DNA from: Bacteroidales bacterium
GTDB lineage: Bacteria; Bacteroidota; Bacteroidia; Bacteroidales; VadinHA17
Reading direction: 5' to 3'
DNA length: 39,613 nt
NCBI GenBank assembly: GCA_019429325.1
Contig: JAHYJA010000010.1
Span: forward strand, 1-39,613
Made by a program: the position numbers and the translations under genes. Shown piece by piece: positions 25,113 to 33,058 of this stretch. The first letter of the stretch is position 1. Each line of letters starts with the position of its first letter. A model generated the notes under the pieces. The model was not told the origin of the DNA. It saw nothing but the letters and a program-made list of their open reading frames with translations, and ran no database searches.

Positions 25113-26084
25113 ATGACAGAGATAATAATTTTTCTTGAAGATATCGATCCTGTTGTCTTTTTTGGTGCTAACAATTCTCTCCTTGATAAAATCCGCAGTT
25201 TTTTCCCAAAGATCAAGATCATTGCAAGAGGCAATGAGATAAAATGTATCGGGGAAGAAGGGGAGATAACACTGTTTGCCGAGAAGTTCAATTATCTTAT
25301 CGAATACTACAGGAAATATAACCGGATGGATGAGGAGGATCTTGAGAAGTACTTTTTCGATGAAGAGCACATGAAATCGGCCTCGAACGGAGACTTTGAA
25401 CAGACAATCGTGTTCGGGACGAGCGGGAAACCTGTAAGGGCCAGGACAGCAAACCAGCTGGTGCTGGTGAATGACTACAGGTCAAATGATCTGATAATTG
25501 CTGAAGGTCCTGCCGGAACAGGCAAAACATACACATCAATCGCTCTTGCCGTGCGGGCCCTGAAGGAGCGGGAGGTAAAAAGGATAATCCTTACCAGGCC
25601 CGCAGTTGAGGCAGGGGAGAGACTCGGCTTTCTGCCGGGTGATATGAAAGAGAAGCTCGACCCATATCTCCAGCCCCTGTACGATGCCCTTCATGACATG
25701 CTCCCCTATAAGAAACTTGAAACCTGGCTGGAAGATGGTACCGTACAGATTGCCCCGCTGGCATTCATGAGGGGAAGGACACTCGAAAACGCTTTTGTTA
25801 TTCTCGATGAAGCGCAGAATGCCACCATAAGCCAGATCAAGATGTTTCTTACACGGATGGGCGTGAACTCCAAATTCATTATGACAGGTGATACTACCCA
25901 GATTGATCTCCCCAGAAAACCTGATTCGGGACTCCTTCAGGCAATGCGCATACTGGCAGATATCGAAGGGATCTCCATTATTAAATTTGATGAAAGTGAT
26001 ATCGTCAGGCACAGACTTGTCAGAAGGATTGTGAAGGCTTACGAAAAGGAAGAAAATGATGAGAATAAAAATAGACCCATATAA
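25113..26084 (+). CDS. phoH: PhoH family ATPase
   Basis: Cytoplasmic P-loop ATPase/RNA-helicase-like protein of the PhoH family. From ATG at 25113 (323 residues) the start reads MTEIIIFLEDIDPVVFFGANN, which is how Bacteroidota PhoH proteins begin; a KH-like region with KIKIIARGNEIKCIGEEGEI follows. The P-loop is AEGPAGTGKTYTSIALAV near residue 130, Walker B AFVILDEAQNATISQIKMFLTRMG, then FIMTGDTTQIDLPRKPDSGL. An ATG at 24711 would add 134 residues lying opposite the DUF62 gene without family likeness, so it is rejected. purC follows after seven bases, as one operon. Confidence 0.93.
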   Translation: MTEIIIFLEDIDPVVFFGANNSLLDKIRSFFPKIKIIARGNEIKCIGEEGEITLFAEKFNYLIEYYRKYNRMDEEDLEKYFFDEEHMKSASNGDFEQTIVFGTSGKPVRARTANQLVLVNDYRSNDLIIAEGPAGTGKTYTSIALAVRALKEREVKRIILTRPAVEAGERLGFLPGDMKEKLDPYLQPLYDALHDMLPYKKLETWLEDGTVQIAPLAFMRGRTLENAFVILDEAQNATISQIKMFLTRMGVNSKFIMTGDTTQIDLPRKPDSGLLQAMRILADIEGISIIKFDESDIVRHRLVRRIVKAYEKEENDENKNRPI

Positions 26085-26091
26085 TTAGAAA

Positions 26092-27057
26092 ATGAAAAGG
26101 AGTGTTTTAAGCTCAGATTACCGCTTCCCGGAACAGAGAAGCATTTATAAGGGTAAAGTCCGGGATGTATACCATATCGGAAGTGACTACCTTCTGATGG
26201 TCGTTACAGACAGGATTTCTGCATTCGATGTCGTCCTGCCGAGAGGCATACCTTACAAGGGTCAGGTTCTGAATCAGATAGCATCAAAATTCCTTGATGC
26301 AACAAGCGACATCGTGCCAAACTGGAAGATAGCCACTCCGGATCCGGCAGTAACCTTCGGACGTAAATGTGAACCCTACCCTGTCGAAATGATTGTTAGG
26401 GCATGCCTTACCGGCAGCGCCTGGCGTACCTACAGGTCCGGAGCCAGAGAGATTTGCGGTATCCCTGTGCCGGACGGTATGAGAGAAAACCAGCGTTTTC
26501 CTGAACCACTCATTACCCCTACCACAAAAGCGGAGAAGGGGCTTCACGACGAGGATATCTCGCGGTCAGATATATTAATGCAGGGTATCGTAACTGAGGA
26601 GGAGTATGATCTTCTTGAGAAATATTCCATGGAAGTGTTCAGAAGAGGTGCGGAGATAGCATCCGAAAAGGGGTTGTTACTTGTGGATACAAAATATGAG
26701 TTCGGAAAGAAAGACGGGAAAATACTTTTGATTGATGAGATTAACACACCCGATTCTTCGCGTTATTTCTACGCGGATGAATACATTGAGCGCTTTGAAA
26801 AAAACCTGCCTCAGAAACAGTTATCGAAAGAGTTTGTCCGGGAGTGGCTCATGTCCAACGGATTTCAGGGCAGAGCAGGGGAGAGGGTACCGGAAATGAC
26901 CGATGATTTTGTTAACGCGGTTTCTGAACGATACATAGAACTATATGAGAAGCTTGCCGGTGAGCAATTCATCAGAACCGATATCAGCAACGTCGCCGAA
27001 AGAATTGAAAACAATTGCAAAAGCTTTCTTGCGACATTCCTGCAGAACAATATATGA
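26092..27057 (+). CDS. purC: Phosphoribosylaminoimidazole-succinocarboxamide synthase
   Basis: Joins CAIR and aspartate with ATP to give SAICAR in purine synthesis. The 321 residues are of the longer class found in many Bacteroidota and fungi. Visible motifs: [33 protein letters not shown] near residues 19-51 (binding of ATP phosphates), [60 protein letters not shown] in the middle, and the C-terminal [16 protein letters not shown] starts seven bases after phoH. Purine synthesis next to a nucleotide-pool cleaner (mazG) may be chance. Confidence 0.96.
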   Translation: MKRSVLSSDYRFPEQRSIYKGKVRDVYHIGSDYLLMVVTDRISAFDVVLPRGIPYKGQVLNQIASKFLDATSDIVPNWKIATPDPAVTFGRKCEPYPVEMIVRACLTGSAWRTYRSGAREICGIPVPDGMRENQRFPEPLITPTTKAEKGLHDEDISRSDILMQGIVTEEEYDLLEKYSMEVFRRGAEIASEKGLLLVDTKYEFGKKDGKILLIDEINTPDSSRYFYADEYIERFEKNLPQKQLSKEFVREWLMSNGFQGRAGERVPEMTDDFVNAVSERYIELYEKLAGEQFIRTDISNVAERIENNCKSFLATFLQNNI

Positions 27058-27099
27058 TCAGACTGATTTCAAAACCTCTTTTAATCATATCTGGCAGTG

Positions 27100-27113
27100 A
27101 CAATTTAAATTGT
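27100..27113. repeat. Perfect 14-base palindrome upstream of the LysM gene
   Basis: ACAATTTAAATTGT reads the same on both strands. It lies three bases before the TACATTTG element, where a regulator would block or aid RNA polymerase. Chance of a perfect 14-mer palindrome in AT-rich DNA is small but not negligible. Confidence 0.6.
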
Positions 27114-27116
27114 TGT

Positions 27117-27124
27117 TACATTTG
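27117..27124 (+). promoter_or_regulatory. -7 element for the LysM-binding protein gene
   Basis: TACATTTG is an exact TAnnTTTG match, 32 bases before the ATG. A TTG at the standard -33 distance is missing, which, with the neighbouring palindrome, may mean that activation is needed. Confidence 0.45.
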
Positions 27125-27155
27125 TGGTTCAATCTGAATAATTAAACTGATATAG

Positions 27156-29132
27156 ATGATATCCGACTTTATTAAATACCTGGTCACTTTAACTCTCCTT
27201 ATGATTCCGGTTACTCCTGCGTTTAACCAGGTAGCTGTCGAAAGATCGAAGGATAAGGCTATTATATCAGGTGTGCCCTATTATATCCATGTGGCAAAAA
27301 AAGGAGAAACAGTTTATTCTATATCAAGAGCTTATGGTATTACTGCCGAAGAACTGACCAGAGAGAATCCTCCTGTTCTGCATGGACTTAAGGAAGGGCA
27401 GGCCCTGAGAATCCCTGTCAGGTCCGTGACGGATTCTCCGGCTCAGGTTTATCAGCCGGAGCCTTTACAGCGCGATGAAACCCGTTACCTCTATCACAGA
27501 CTTCAGCCCGGTGAAACGGTTTTCTTCCTGTCCAGAACGTACGGAGTTTCAGAGAATGAGATAATTGAAGCTAATCCGGGAATGGAAATAAACAAGCTAC
27601 CGGTCGGATCCGAAATAGCTGTTCCAAGAAGAGTGCTGATGAGCGAGAAAGAGAAGTTTGATGATGAGGTGCAGAAATACTATTATCACAAAGTCCTGAA
27701 GGGTGAAACAATGGCCTCAATAGCAGACAGGTACGGGATTACAGTTAGGGAGCTGAGAAGGGAAAACAGGGAACTGCGGTTTCCCCAGGTTGGTGACTAC
27801 GTCAGAATCCCTGTTCAGGGGACGCCAGGCAGGCCTCCCGTAGCTGAAATAATACCGGATATCCCCGCTGATGAACAGCCGGCCGGCTTCCATGAGAGGT
27901 TGCCCGAGACCACACCTGTCACAAGATTGAGGGGATCGCTCGATGTGGCCGTACTGCTTCCACTCTATCTGAAAGAGAACTCCGCCCGGATTGAAATAGA
28001 CTCTTCATCTGTAGTGAAGGGTAAACGGACATACAAGGTAATAAGCAAACCTGACGACTGGGTCTTTTCGCGGAGCATAGGATTTATTGAGATGTACCAG
28101 GGTATCCTTCTCGCAGTGGACACATTGAGGTCTCTCGGACTGGATATCAATCTGCATGTATTCGATATAAAAAGTGATTCAATCGGATTGCTGAAACTGA
28201 TCAGAGAAGGAAAACTTGACAGGATGGACCTCATTATCGGGCCGGTCTACTCCAATAATCTGCTGATCGCTGCCTCCTATGCCGGCAAAAGGGGTATACC
28301 CGTGGTATCGCCTGTCCCGCTGACCAATAATTCAGTGCTTAGAGGAAATCCGGCACTCTTTATGGCAACCGGTTCCACGGAAGTGGCAAGGAATACTCTT
28401 GCCAGGGAAATCAGCATGTATTATGACCATAACATTGTGTTCATACATAACGACCCGTCAGGTGAGAATCAGGAGGTCCGCAGTTTAAGGTCAGGGATCT
28501 TTCAGGAAATGAGTTATAAGATACCCTATGAACAGATAAAATTCAGGGAACTGATATTTTACAGCAGGTCGGTTTTTGGAAATGACTCCATCAACCGTTT
28601 GCGGCAGGCACTCTCTGAACAGACACCTAACCTTATTGTTATCGCCTCCGAGGAGACTCCCGTAATGAGCGAGACACTGCTTGATATTCATGCACTTTCC
28701 AGGAAGTACAATATTAAGGTGCTTGGATATCCTTCAATGAGAATACTTGGTAATGAGAATTTCGACCCAAGGGTTATGTTTGATCTTCAACTTCTGGTCT
28801 TTTCACCCTACTGGATCGACTACTCGGAACGTGATGTGAAAAAGTTCAATGCTGATTTCTATAGAAAATTCTATTCACAGCCTTCAGAAATGAGCTACGC
28901 ATGGCAGGGTTATGATATTACCTGGTATTTTCTCAGCGGCCTGACCCTCCATGGGAAGAAATTCATCGAGAATCCCTGGATCCATAATCCTGACCTACTT
29001 CATACCTTCTTCGACTTCAGAAGAAGATCGGCAGATGACGGTTTTGAAAACAATAATCTTTTTCTTATCAGATATTCAAGCGATTATGAGGTCCGGCTGG
29101 TTAAAAGGAGTGAATCATTCGCGGACAGGTAA
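27156..29132 (+). CDS. Triple-LysM protein with periplasmic-binding (leucine-binding-like) domain
   Basis: A 658-residue secreted protein. The signal peptide (residues 1-24, YLVTLTLLMIPVTPAFNQ) is followed by three LysM repeats at about 43-88 (VAKKGETVYSISRAYGIT), 112-157 (LQPGETVFFLSRTYGVS) and 176-220 (VLKGETMASIADRYGIT), a proline-rich linker to about 255, and then a periplasmic-binding domain of the branched-chain amino-acid type beginning DVAVLLPLYLKEN, with MDLIIGPVYSNNLLIAASYAGKRGIPVVSPVPLT. The LysM part should hold it on peptidoglycan. No transporter permease or ATPase is near, so it may sense rather than import; ligand unknown. An ECF sigma gene follows. Confidence 0.87.
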   Translation: MISDFIKYLVTLTLLMIPVTPAFNQVAVERSKDKAIISGVPYYIHVAKKGETVYSISRAYGITAEELTRENPPVLHGLKEGQALRIPVRSVTDSPAQVYQPEPLQRDETRYLYHRLQPGETVFFLSRTYGVSENEIIEANPGMEINKLPVGSEIAVPRRVLMSEKEKFDDEVQKYYYHKVLKGETMASIADRYGITVRELRRENRELRFPQVGDYVRIPVQGTPGRPPVAEIIPDIPADEQPAGFHERLPETTPVTRLRGSLDVAVLLPLYLKENSARIEIDSSSVVKGKRTYKVISKPDDWVFSRSIGFIEMYQGILLAVDTLRSLGLDINLHVFDIKSDSIGLLKLIREGKLDRMDLIIGPVYSNNLLIAASYAGKRGIPVVSPVPLTNNSVLRGNPALFMATGSTEVARNTLAREISMYYDHNIVFIHNDPSGENQEVRSLRSGIFQEMSYKIPYEQIKFRELIFYSRSVFGNDSINRLRQALSEQTPNLIVIASEETPVMSETLLDIHALSRKYNIKVLGYPSMRILGNENFDPRVMFDLQLLVFSPYWIDYSERDVKKFNADFYRKFYSQPSEMSYAWQGYDITWYFLSGLTLHGKKFIENPWIHNPDLLHTFFDFRRRSADDGFENNNLFLIRYSSDYEVRLVKRSESFADR

Positions 29133-29171
29133 GGTCTGCGGAGTTTTTAATTATTCTTCCATTTTATTTAA

Positions 29172-29191
29172 TTGTTAATAAAAATTAACAA
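29172..29191. repeat. Perfect 7-base inverted repeat upstream of the ECF sigma gene
   Basis: Arms TTGTTAA and TTAACAA are exact complements with a six-base spacer. Rex sites have the same arms but a four-base spacer, so it is not a standard Rex box. Two more inverted repeats follow (AGGGA/TCCCT at 29192-29207, and ACAATTGT at 29212-29219). Confidence 0.65.
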
Positions 29192-29233
29192 AAGGGAATA
29201 ATATCCCTGTAACAATTGTCTATAAAACAGAGT

Positions 29234-29794
29234 ATGATCAGGGAATCGTACAGGCAGTATGGAGATGATGAACTGGTAAAGGCTTCTATCGAAGGCGACA
29301 AACTGGCGTTCGGAGAAATAATTGCCAGGTATCAGGGGATGGTGGCGCGAACGGTGAAAGGTATGCTTGGCGATTCTGTTTACAGCGAGGATATCGGACA
29401 GGACGTGTTCATTAAACTTTACAAGTCACTGCCGGACTTCAGGGGCGAAGCGAAACTGTCGACTTACATACAGAAGATCGCGGTTAACCTCACACTGAAT
29501 GAATTAAAAAGGAGGAAAAGATTTTTTTCAATGTTCACGCAGGCGGGAAATAACGAGATGTATGAGTATGAAATTGCTGCTCATGATTCAGAGGAAAGAA
29601 GGGATGCATCAGAAATTGTTGGCAAAGCGCTCAAAGGCATGGATCCCAGGTTCAGGATTATTTTGACAATGAGAATGCTGCAAGGGTATTCCACCAAAGA
29701 AACTGCGGAAATCCTTGATCTGCCGATAGGCACGGTTCTCTCAAGGTTATCAAGGGCACAGGAACAATTAAAAGGAATTTTAAACAAATTATAA
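29234..29794 (+). CDS. ECF-type RNA polymerase sigma factor
   Basis: A 186-residue extracytoplasmic-function sigma factor. Region 2 runs from about residue 22 to 90 (EGDKLAFGEIIARYQGMVARTVKGML, SEDIGQDVFIKLYKSLPDFRGEAKLSTYIQKIAVNLTLNELKRRKR) and region 4 near residues 140-186 (LTMRMLQGYSTKETAEILDLPIGTVLSRLSRAQEQLKG). Both are complete; there is no sigma 1 or 3. A TTG at 29216 could extend the frame by six residues; the ATG at 29234 is preferred. The next gene starts five bases after the stop and encodes a small membrane protein, then a CpxP/Spy-like protein: an arrangement of sigma, anti-sigma and sensor. Confidence 0.9.
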   Translation: MIRESYRQYGDDELVKASIEGDKLAFGEIIARYQGMVARTVKGMLGDSVYSEDIGQDVFIKLYKSLPDFRGEAKLSTYIQKIAVNLTLNELKRRKRFFSMFTQAGNNEMYEYEIAAHDSEERRDASEIVGKALKGMDPRFRIILTMRMLQGYSTKETAEILDLPIGTVLSRLSRAQEQLKGILNKL

Positions 29795-29799
29795 TAGTC

Positions 29800-30153
29800 A
29801 TGAAAGCTTCAGAGATTAAGAAAATGTTAATCAGGTCGCTGGATCCCGATGCCGATACCCGGGCATTTCCGGAGAAACTGGAAGAAGCAGGAATCTCCCC
29901 GGATTTTAGCTACGGTTTTAGCGATAAGGTGCTTGACAGGCTCTCTCATGCGGTTTCTGCTTCTCTGCCGCAGGCAGAATTTATCAAAGGCATGAACTAT
30001 GTTTTTTACAGAATAGCGCTTACAGGCGTTGCCGCAATCGTTATTCTGCTGATCTCCATATTTCTGATGGAGGGCTCACTCTCTTTTAATTCATTTATTG
30101 GTTTGAGCGACACTTATGATGAGAGCATTGTGTGCCTTTTAACGGGAAATTAA
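29800..30153 (+). CDS. Small single-pass membrane protein, probable anti-sigma factor
   Basis: A 117-residue protein without a recognisable domain. A charged cytoplasmic section of about 70 residues (EIKKMLIRSLDPDADTRAFPEKLEE) is followed by a membrane segment at about 72-91 (IALTGVAAIVILLISIFLM) and a short outside tail ending CLLTGN. This layout, directly between an ECF sigma factor and a periplasmic LTxxQ protein, suggests that the cytoplasmic part holds the sigma factor, like CnrY. It has no zinc-type anti-sigma motif (HxxxCxxC), so the call rests on position and topology. Confidence 0.55.
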   Translation: MKASEIKKMLIRSLDPDADTRAFPEKLEEAGISPDFSYGFSDKVLDRLSHAVSASLPQAEFIKGMNYVFYRIALTGVAAIVILLISIFLMEGSLSFNSFIGLSDTYDESIVCLLTGN

Positions 30154-30162
30154 TAATGAATC

Positions 30163-30630
30163 ATGAAAGCGAAACCAATCATACTTGTAATCGTTACTCT
30201 GGCCCTCGGATTTGTGCTTGGTATGCTTACTTCCGCCCAGCTCAGGCTCCACAGGCTGAAACCCGTACGTGTCTATTTCTCAGAGGAGCGTTTCAGGGAG
30301 GGATTCTATAGCATTATACAACCCGATGAACAGCAGAGAGCCAGGATCGAAGTTATTCTCGACAAATATGCAAAGATCAACAGCGAGCTTCAGAACGAGT
30401 TCCGTAAGGACCTTGAATCAAATATGAGGGCCTTCAGAAAGGAGCTTGATGCAAACCTTACGAAAGAGCAGATAGCGAGGCTGAAAGAGATGGATGACCG
30501 TCGTCAGGAAATGATAAGACAGGGGAGGCGGGATCAGCGAAATGACACACTGAGAACACGGGACAGGCGCCGGCCCGATTCCGACAGGAGAAGGATGAGG
30601 GAAAACCAGCCTCAACCCCCTCCGCCATAA
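30163..30630 (+). CDS. CpxP/Spy-like LTxxQ periplasmic sensor protein
   Basis: A 155-residue protein anchored by one N-terminal membrane segment (residues 5-22, PIILVIVTLALGFVLGML). The exported part is helical, with QPDEQQRARIEVILDKYAKINSELQNEF and the family motif LTKEQ at residues 99-103 (NLTKEQIARLKEM), then a very basic tail (DRRRPDSDRRRMREN) ending in four prolines. LTxxQ proteins such as Spy, CpxP and the metal sensor CnrX detect envelope stress or metal ions. It is the third gene of the sigma cluster. Convergent with the TPR gene. Confidence 0.72.
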   Translation: MKAKPIILVIVTLALGFVLGMLTSAQLRLHRLKPVRVYFSEERFREGFYSIIQPDEQQRARIEVILDKYAKINSELQNEFRKDLESNMRAFRKELDANLTKEQIARLKEMDDRRQEMIRQGRRDQRNDTLRTRDRRRPDSDRRRMRENQPQPPPP

Positions 30631-30657
30631 ATGCGGGGAGATGATACATCCGGTATG

Positions 30658-32886
30658 TCAACCGGTAAATAAAAGATAATCGAGCAGAATAGGCAGGTCA
30701 TCCTGGTTGATCCCCAGAGAGATCAGCAACGACTCATCTTCGGTAAATATATTTATGAATTCCTCAAGCGAGATCTCCCCGCTGTTATAGCTCAACCGGT
30801 ATAACTCAATAGCTTCCTTCCGGTTTCCCTTGCATAACGACAGATGCCCCATGTTGATGTGATCGTGAGCATTTAGCCTGCCCTCAGAGAGCCGGTCATA
30901 GTATTTTTCTGAGTCGTCGAACCTCCCCAGGGCAAAATAGCAGTAAGCTATCGGCCGGAGGATTTTAAGGTTCCCTGGTTCGTGGTACTCAACTCTGAAA
31001 TAGTATTTCAGCGCCGATTCATAATCCTTCAGATCGAGATAGCAATGTCCGGTCATGACGATTGTATGGATGTTGTCGGGCTCCATGTCATGGGCCTGAA
31101 GATAATATTCAAGAGCTTCTTCATTCCTTCCGAGGCGCCTCAGACATAATCCAGCTTTCTTCAGTGTCCAGACCTTCCTGTCAATAAGTTCTGCTCTCTT
31201 GTATAATTTCAGGGCTTCTTCATAATCCTTGTTCTGCTGGTAGCAATATCCCGCCTTTTCATACAGATGGGCATCAGCGGTTCTCTCCCTTAGTTGTTTA
31301 AGGAAGATCGCAAGAGCATCATCATAAAAACCTTTGTTGAAGAAATAGTCGGCAAGACCAGCTTCCGCATCCGGAGCGTTACAGGACATCCTGAAAAACT
31401 CTGAATTGTAAATATCCAGCTTCCCCAGAAAAATATCCTCGAACTCCTTCCTGTAGGGCGAAAGTTTGAAAAACCTGTAAATATCCTGCAGATACTGCGT
31501 TACGACAGTTCTGAAACTTCTGTACGGATCTGCAGCATTCTGCTCCGCGTTCAACTCCTGGAGACCCTCAAGCTCCATACGGAATACCTTGAGCATCATT
31601 TTCTTCTGGGCCGAAGGAAGATATTTGAGATTCAGCAGAAGGGAATATTTGTCGGAGTTGCAGATAAAAGGGGTCTTGTATAGCGCTTCAGCAAGCTCAT
31701 TGGTGCCCGGCCCGAGAATCTTATCCCTGAATATCTCATCGACTGTTTCATGATCGGGATGAAAAGGGACGAACCAGTTCTGAAAGTCCTTGAAAAAATC
31801 AAAATGTTTGAGATTGGCAAAAGCCGACATATAAACATCAGCTCCTTCCATCTGAAGCTCTGTGAGCTCTTCCATCGTTTTGAAGATCTCCTCCGAATCA
31901 CTGAACATCTCAGCCCAGTCGGGATTTTTCTCTTCGTCCCTGTCGCCCGGCAGAATATTGTCGAGACCCAGCTTTTCATCAATTCCGGGCTTTAGCCTGG
32001 CGACCTTGGGTATTATCTCATCATGAAGCTTTTTACTCAGCTTTTCCGTCTCCCTCGACCTGATGGTCTGAAAAACAATTATCCTGCAGTGCTCCCTGAA
32101 TCCGGCCCCTTCGCTCAGCTTCCTTATCCTCTCCATAACCTCCGGATAGAGAAGTACTCTCTCATTATAGTAATGCAGGGTCAAAATAAGTCCTGTCAGG
32201 GCTCGTTCCATAACCTGCTCTGTTGCCGCTTCATAAAAATCTGTCAGGTGCATCAGCTTTTCCGGCTGCCAGGTCCTTAAACCGCTCAGTGTAATGGCAC
32301 TGACAAAGAGGCCGGCTTCATGCCATCTGAATTTTCCGTAATTCATAATAATGTCTATCAGACTCCTCTCGGCTTCGTCATAATAATCAGTAAGCCACAA
32401 GTGATTGAAAATGTTACTTATAAGCTGCTTGTGCTTCCTGGAGATCTCCGAATCAGGGTCAGGATTGAATTCGTGGCTGAGCTTGAGCCACTCATCCAGC
32501 TCCGATTTGAACATCAGATCATCAACGGTCTCGACTATTGATTTGCCTGTAAGTCTCTGCTCTTTCTCCGTCTGCTGCCTGACCCAGTATGTGTGCCAAC
32601 CCGAATAATGTGACAATATGTCCTGACGAACACGGTCAGAAAGGCTCAGGATCGACTGAATGAGCTTTAGATATATCCGTCCCCGCTCCGGATCATTTAT
32701 ACCTTCAATGGTATATGTAAGCATGTTCCGGTAAGTCATGACTATATCATTATATTCGTCACGCAGGTTTCCCGACTGTGAGTCGTCAATCATATCTTCA
32801 AGAATATCAAGACTTTGCTTGATCTTCTTGGCCGAGACCAGACGACATAGTTTTTTATGCTGGTTATTTATTCTGGTAACATTCAT
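30658..32886 (-). CDS. Large TPR-repeat protein of unknown function
   Basis: A 742-residue cytoplasmic protein with no signal peptide or membrane segment. The N-terminal 500 residues are helical and resemble no family I know, with charged stretches and many leucines (for example LTYTIEGINDPERGRIYLKLIQSILSLSDRV). The C-terminal part (about residues 520-700) contains at least five TPR repeats, such as AHLYEKAGYCYQQNKDYEEALKLYKRAELID and NIHTIVMTGHCYLDLKDYESALKYYFRVEYHEP, ending with YCYFALGRFDDSEKYYDRLSEG. TPRs bind protein partners. It is convergent to the sigma cluster and diverges from ygiQ; a good promoter lies in the latter gap. Confidence 0.75.
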   Translation of the reverse strand: MNVTRINNQHKKLCRLVSAKKIKQSLDILEDMIDDSQSGNLRDEYNDIVMTYRNMLTYTIEGINDPERGRIYLKLIQSILSLSDRVRQDILSHYSGWHTYWVRQQTEKEQRLTGKSIVETVDDLMFKSELDEWLKLSHEFNPDPDSEISRKHKQLISNIFNHLWLTDYYDEAERSLIDIIMNYGKFRWHEAGLFVSAITLSGLRTWQPEKLMHLTDFYEAATEQVMERALTGLILTLHYYNERVLLYPEVMERIRKLSEGAGFREHCRIIVFQTIRSRETEKLSKKLHDEIIPKVARLKPGIDEKLGLDNILPGDRDEEKNPDWAEMFSDSEEIFKTMEELTELQMEGADVYMSAFANLKHFDFFKDFQNWFVPFHPDHETVDEIFRDKILGPGTNELAEALYKTPFICNSDKYSLLLNLKYLPSAQKKMMLKVFRMELEGLQELNAEQNAADPYRSFRTVVTQYLQDIYRFFKLSPYRKEFEDIFLGKLDIYNSEFFRMSCNAPDAEAGLADYFFNKGFYDDALAIFLKQLRERTADAHLYEKAGYCYQQNKDYEEALKLYKRAELIDRKVWTLKKAGLCLRRLGRNEEALEYYLQAHDMEPDNIHTIVMTGHCYLDLKDYESALKYYFRVEYHEPGNLKILRPIAYCYFALGRFDDSEKYYDRLSEGRLNAHDHINMGHLSLCKGNRKEAIELYRLSYNSGEISLEEFINIFTEDESLLISLGINQDDLPILLDYLLFTG

Positions 32887-32918
32887 AATAACTATTGCGT
32901 GAGTTCCTTTTCACTATT

Positions 32919-32949
32919 TAAATATACACACCCTGAACACATACTGCAA
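32919..32949 (-). promoter_or_regulatory. Promoter of the TPR gene
   Basis: On the minus strand TTG (32947-32949), 20 bases, then TATATTTA (32919-32926); only the last base of the -7 element differs from TAnnTTTG. The ATG at 32886 is 32 bases beyond. Confidence 0.5.
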
Positions 32950-33024
32950 CAATCAGGCCGTTCGGAATTAATGACATTCTTGCCTGATATACATCACAAT
33001 CTCCTGCAGCATAGTAATTTTCAG

Positions 33025-33032
33025 TAATTTTG
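33025..33032 (+). promoter_or_regulatory. -7 element for ygiQ
   Basis: TAATTTTG is an exact TAnnTTTG match, 26 bases before the ATG at 33059. No clear -33 TTG. Confidence 0.45.
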
Positions 33033-33058
33033 CAGTACGGATTAATATTGGAAGTTCA

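Noticed and set aside
29172-29191. Rex site before the ECF sigma gene
   Set aside because: The arms TTGTTAA/TTAACAA fit but the spacer is six bases instead of four, so a standard Rex box is not supported.
30650-30665. Hairpin CCGGT/ACCGG as a terminator between the LTxxQ gene and the TPR gene
   Set aside because: A five-base stem without a T run, overlapping the TPR stop codon; too weak to claim.
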